Shown: positions 54,806-55,948 of the stretch, piece by piece
How positions within the stretch are numbered: position 1 is the first letter of the stretch
Layout of the letters: every line of letters starts with the position of its first letter
DNA from: Campylobacterales bacterium
GTDB taxonomy: Bacteria > Campylobacterota > Campylobacteria > Campylobacterales > QNZT01
Length of the DNA: 55,948 bases
Reading direction: 5' to 3'
Assembly: GCA_027023305.1 (NCBI GenBank)
Contig: JALVVR010000016.1
Span: 1 to 55,948, forward strand
Program-made: the position numbers and the translations under genes
The notes under the pieces: generated by a model
What the model was told of the DNA's origin: nothing
Seen by the model: the letters and a program-made list of their open reading frames with translations, nothing else
Databases searched by the model: none

Positions 54806-54899
54806 CTTTATATTTTCTCCATTTTAATTCTGGCTTATCAAAAACACCATTTTTTTTAAATTCTTCACCACCTGGTCTTGTTACTTTTTCAATAATTTG
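54798..54899 (-). pseudogene. orphan toxin tip (last 33 codons)
   Basis: On the minus strand 54899-54798 reads QIIEKVTRPGGEEFKKNGVF and then DKPELKWRKYKDE, stop. It matches the end of the intact toxin except ERY becomes EEF. Upstream the frame is replaced by unrelated repeat DNA at 54900. It is therefore a decapitated tip retained with its immunity gene. Confidence 0.85.
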
Positions 54900-54900
54900 A

Positions 54901-54966
54901 AGTATAAAATAGTCTAATTCCTATAAAAGTTAAACTATTTTTATGAGGGGCTAAGACCCCTCATTT
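54901..54966 (+). repeat. intergenic hairpin repeat, copy 4
   Basis: This 66-base element, AGTATAAAATAGTCTAATTC..., aligns with copy 1 (51298-51363). Its core ATGAGGGG-CTAAGA-CCCCTCAT (54943-54964) is a perfect 8-bp stem. It fills the junction exactly where the left toxin-tip fragment is cut and before the right duplicate begins. Confidence 0.75.
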
Positions 54967-54968
54967 TC

Positions 54969-55418
54969 AATGGATAAGACTACCTCATGTTTCTTTAAAC
55001 AGGTATCTCAATTGTTTTTAGCCAATCAAAAATTTCCTCAACTAATTTATCGCTTTCAAGGTTCTCAGCCCAAATTATAAAAGGGAAAAATGGTCCCCAG
55101 CCTATACTAATTTTATATTTATCTTTTTTATATTTTTGAGAACCTTGATCTCCCACAATATCATGTATTAGATTACCATCTTTTGTTAAATTAAATTTAG
55201 ATGCTATCATGTCACTTAACTTGATAATCTCTTCTGTCTCAATATTTATTATTCTTCGTTTACTACCCTCAGTCGTTGTTAATGCTATGTCAATGTTGTT
55301 TTTTGATTTTGCAAATTTATTCATCTTTATATTTTCTCCATTTTAATTCTGGCTTATCAAAAACACCATTTTTCTTATACCTTTCACCACCTGGTCTTGT
55401 TACTTTTTCAATAATTTG
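54969..55418. repeat. tandem duplication, right copy (toxin tip plus immunity gene)
   Basis: This is the counterpart of 54450-54899. Here the toxin reading frame continues uninterrupted past 55418 toward the right edge, so this is the intact member of the pair. Confidence 0.9.
54995..55324 (-). CDS. cognate immunity protein of the terminal polymorphic toxin
   Basis: This 109-residue protein begins MNKFAKSKNNIDIALTTTEG and ends EIFDWLKTIEIPV. Its ATG lies inside the last codons of the toxin gene (8-base overlap), as is usual for CdiI-like immunity genes. It differs from the displaced copy mainly in residues 31-84, for example GSQKYKKDKYK here against GFKNYYKDKFK. No family name is recognised; the immunity role is inferred from position and duplication with the toxin tip. 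Confidence 0.8.
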   Translation of the reverse strand: MNKFAKSKNNIDIALTTTEGSKRRIINIETEEIIKLSDMIASKFNLTKDGNLIHDIVGDQGSQKYKKDKYKISIGWGPFFPFIIWAENLESDKLVEEIFDWLKTIEIPV

Positions 55419-55948
55419 TGCATCAGTACAAGGTCCTTTGTTACAACCTTTTCTTTTTAGAAATTCATAACTAGGACCCCACTTATTTTCATATAACACT
55501 AAATTATCTTTAAAAACCGTTTCCTGTAACTCTTTAGGAGTTAAATCTTTATACTTTTCTCCAATTTCTAATCTTCTCTTATTTCCATATCTTGCAATTT
55601 CCTCTTCAGTATATTTGCCTGATTTTTTCATTGCATCAATCTCTTTTTTAAGTACAACAGACACTTCTCGTTCATAATCCGTTCTTAAAATAGCTTGTCT
55701 ATCTCTATCATTAATCCTCTCATGTAACTCTTTGTTATGAGATTTTTTACCAAATTTTTCTAAATAATTGACTTCTAATCTACTTATCTTCTTACTATCT
55801 TTAACAGCTATTATAGCTGACTTAAGTGCTTTTGCAGCAGTTGTCCCTGCTACTTTTACTGCTCCTGCACCTGTTGCTATGCTAATGATGTCTAAAAGAA
55901 GCCTAGCAGCATCATCTCCTGCTTTTCTTGCATTTTCTCCTTCGTATA
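55317..55948 (-). CDS. C-terminal part of a large polymorphic toxin (CdiA/FHA-like), partial
   Basis: The frame is open from the right edge to the stop at 55319-55317, giving at least 209 residues; the N-terminus lies outside the window. Near the edge is a pretoxin-like segment, ARKAGDDAARLLLDIISIAT then GAGAVKVAGTTAAKALKS, as found before toxin domains of CdiA/hemagglutinin-type effectors. The tip is charged, with a Cys pair (KRKGCNKGPCTDAQ) and the terminal RPGGERYKKNGVFDKPELKW. The toxin activity is not recognised. An internal GTG at 55664 is not a start. The immunity gene follows with overlap. Confidence 0.8.
   Translation of the reverse strand, partial: YEGENARKAGDDAARLLLDIISIATGAGAVKVAGTTAAKALKSAIIAVKDSKKISRLEVNYLEKFGKKSHNKELHERINDRDRQAILRTDYEREVSVVLKKEIDAMKKSGKYTEEEIARYGNKRRLEIGEKYKDLTPKELQETVFKDNLVLYENKWGPSYEFLKRKGCNKGPCTDAQIIEKVTRPGGERYKKNGVFDKPELKWRKYKDE

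Larger units (their letters stand above)
54450..54899. repeat. tandem duplication, left copy (toxin tip plus immunity gene)
   Basis: This 450-base segment is repeated at 54969-55418, exactly 519 bases to the right. It holds an immunity gene, the last codons of the toxin gene and 25 bases of 3' flank. The copies are nearly identical at both ends and diverge in the middle of the immunity gene. Confidence 0.9.

Noticed and set aside
51298..54990. CRISPR array
   Set aside because: The repeats are few, irregularly spaced and imperfect, with no unique spacers of constant size and no cas genes.

Overview
This 55.9 kb window is chromosomal DNA from a member of the Campylobacterota (formerly Epsilonproteobacteria), probably a free-living Sulfurimonas-, Sulfurovum- or Arcobacter-like organism. 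The DNA is strongly AT-rich. Gene neighbourhoods match that group: peb4 beside fba, tsaE-lptB-rpoN, and a TCA block with ferredoxin-type 2-oxoglutarate oxidoreductase (oorDABC), a monomeric isocitrate dehydrogenase and a two-subunit class I fumarase. No rRNA, tRNA or CRISPR array was recognised. Functions are assigned from motifs and family knowledge only; no database search was run.

Layout. (1) 1-7.7 kb, mostly plus strand: the start of a DEAD-box helicase, a nucleoside-phosphorylase-like protein, an outer-membrane protein, two adjacent toxin-antitoxin modules (PIN type and AbiEii type), an overlapping trio of SDR, short GAPDH-like protein and PIF1-like helicase, then ybeY and a Ca2+/Na+ antiporter. 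(2) 7.7-17 kb, minus: an operon of an OmpA/BON protein, a coiled-coil membrane protein, hisD and a TrkA-like protein; then a PLP-dependent deaminase/desulfhydrase, class II aldolase, a PEB4-type periplasmic isomerase and a cytoplasmic FIST-domain histidine kinase. (3) 17-30.3 kb, minus: acnB - mltG - icd - mdh - fum(alpha) - fum(beta) - sucC - sucD - oorDABC, an almost complete run of TCA-cycle enzymes ending at a 15-bp-stem terminator. The same dyad (TGTTAC-N5-GTAACA) occurs twice before acnB and, in weaker form, once before icd. (4) 30.4-35 kb, minus: S4-domain protein, trpD, tsaE, lptB, rpoN and carbonic anhydrase, plus a small Cys-rich secreted protein. (5) 35.3-50.3 kb: tpx (plus), then a compact minus-strand series clpS-clpA-aat (N-degron pathway), lhgO, eptA-like, xth, metH, a split pqiA pair, pqiB, pqiC and tgt. 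(6) 50.4-55.9 kb: bioD, then an accessory region of polymorphic-toxin and immunity fragments.

The accessory end is the most unusual part. It contains the C-terminal end of a large polymorphic (CdiA/FHA-like) toxin running off the window, its immunity gene, a tandem copy of the toxin tip plus immunity gene that has diverged mainly in its centre, an orphan PD-(D/E)XK-like toxin C-terminus with an ankyrin-type putative immunity protein, a ParE/RelE pair, a 75-bp transposon-like inverted repeat, and a family of short hairpin repeats between the modules. It looks like a cassette array in which toxin/immunity tips have been stacked and displaced.
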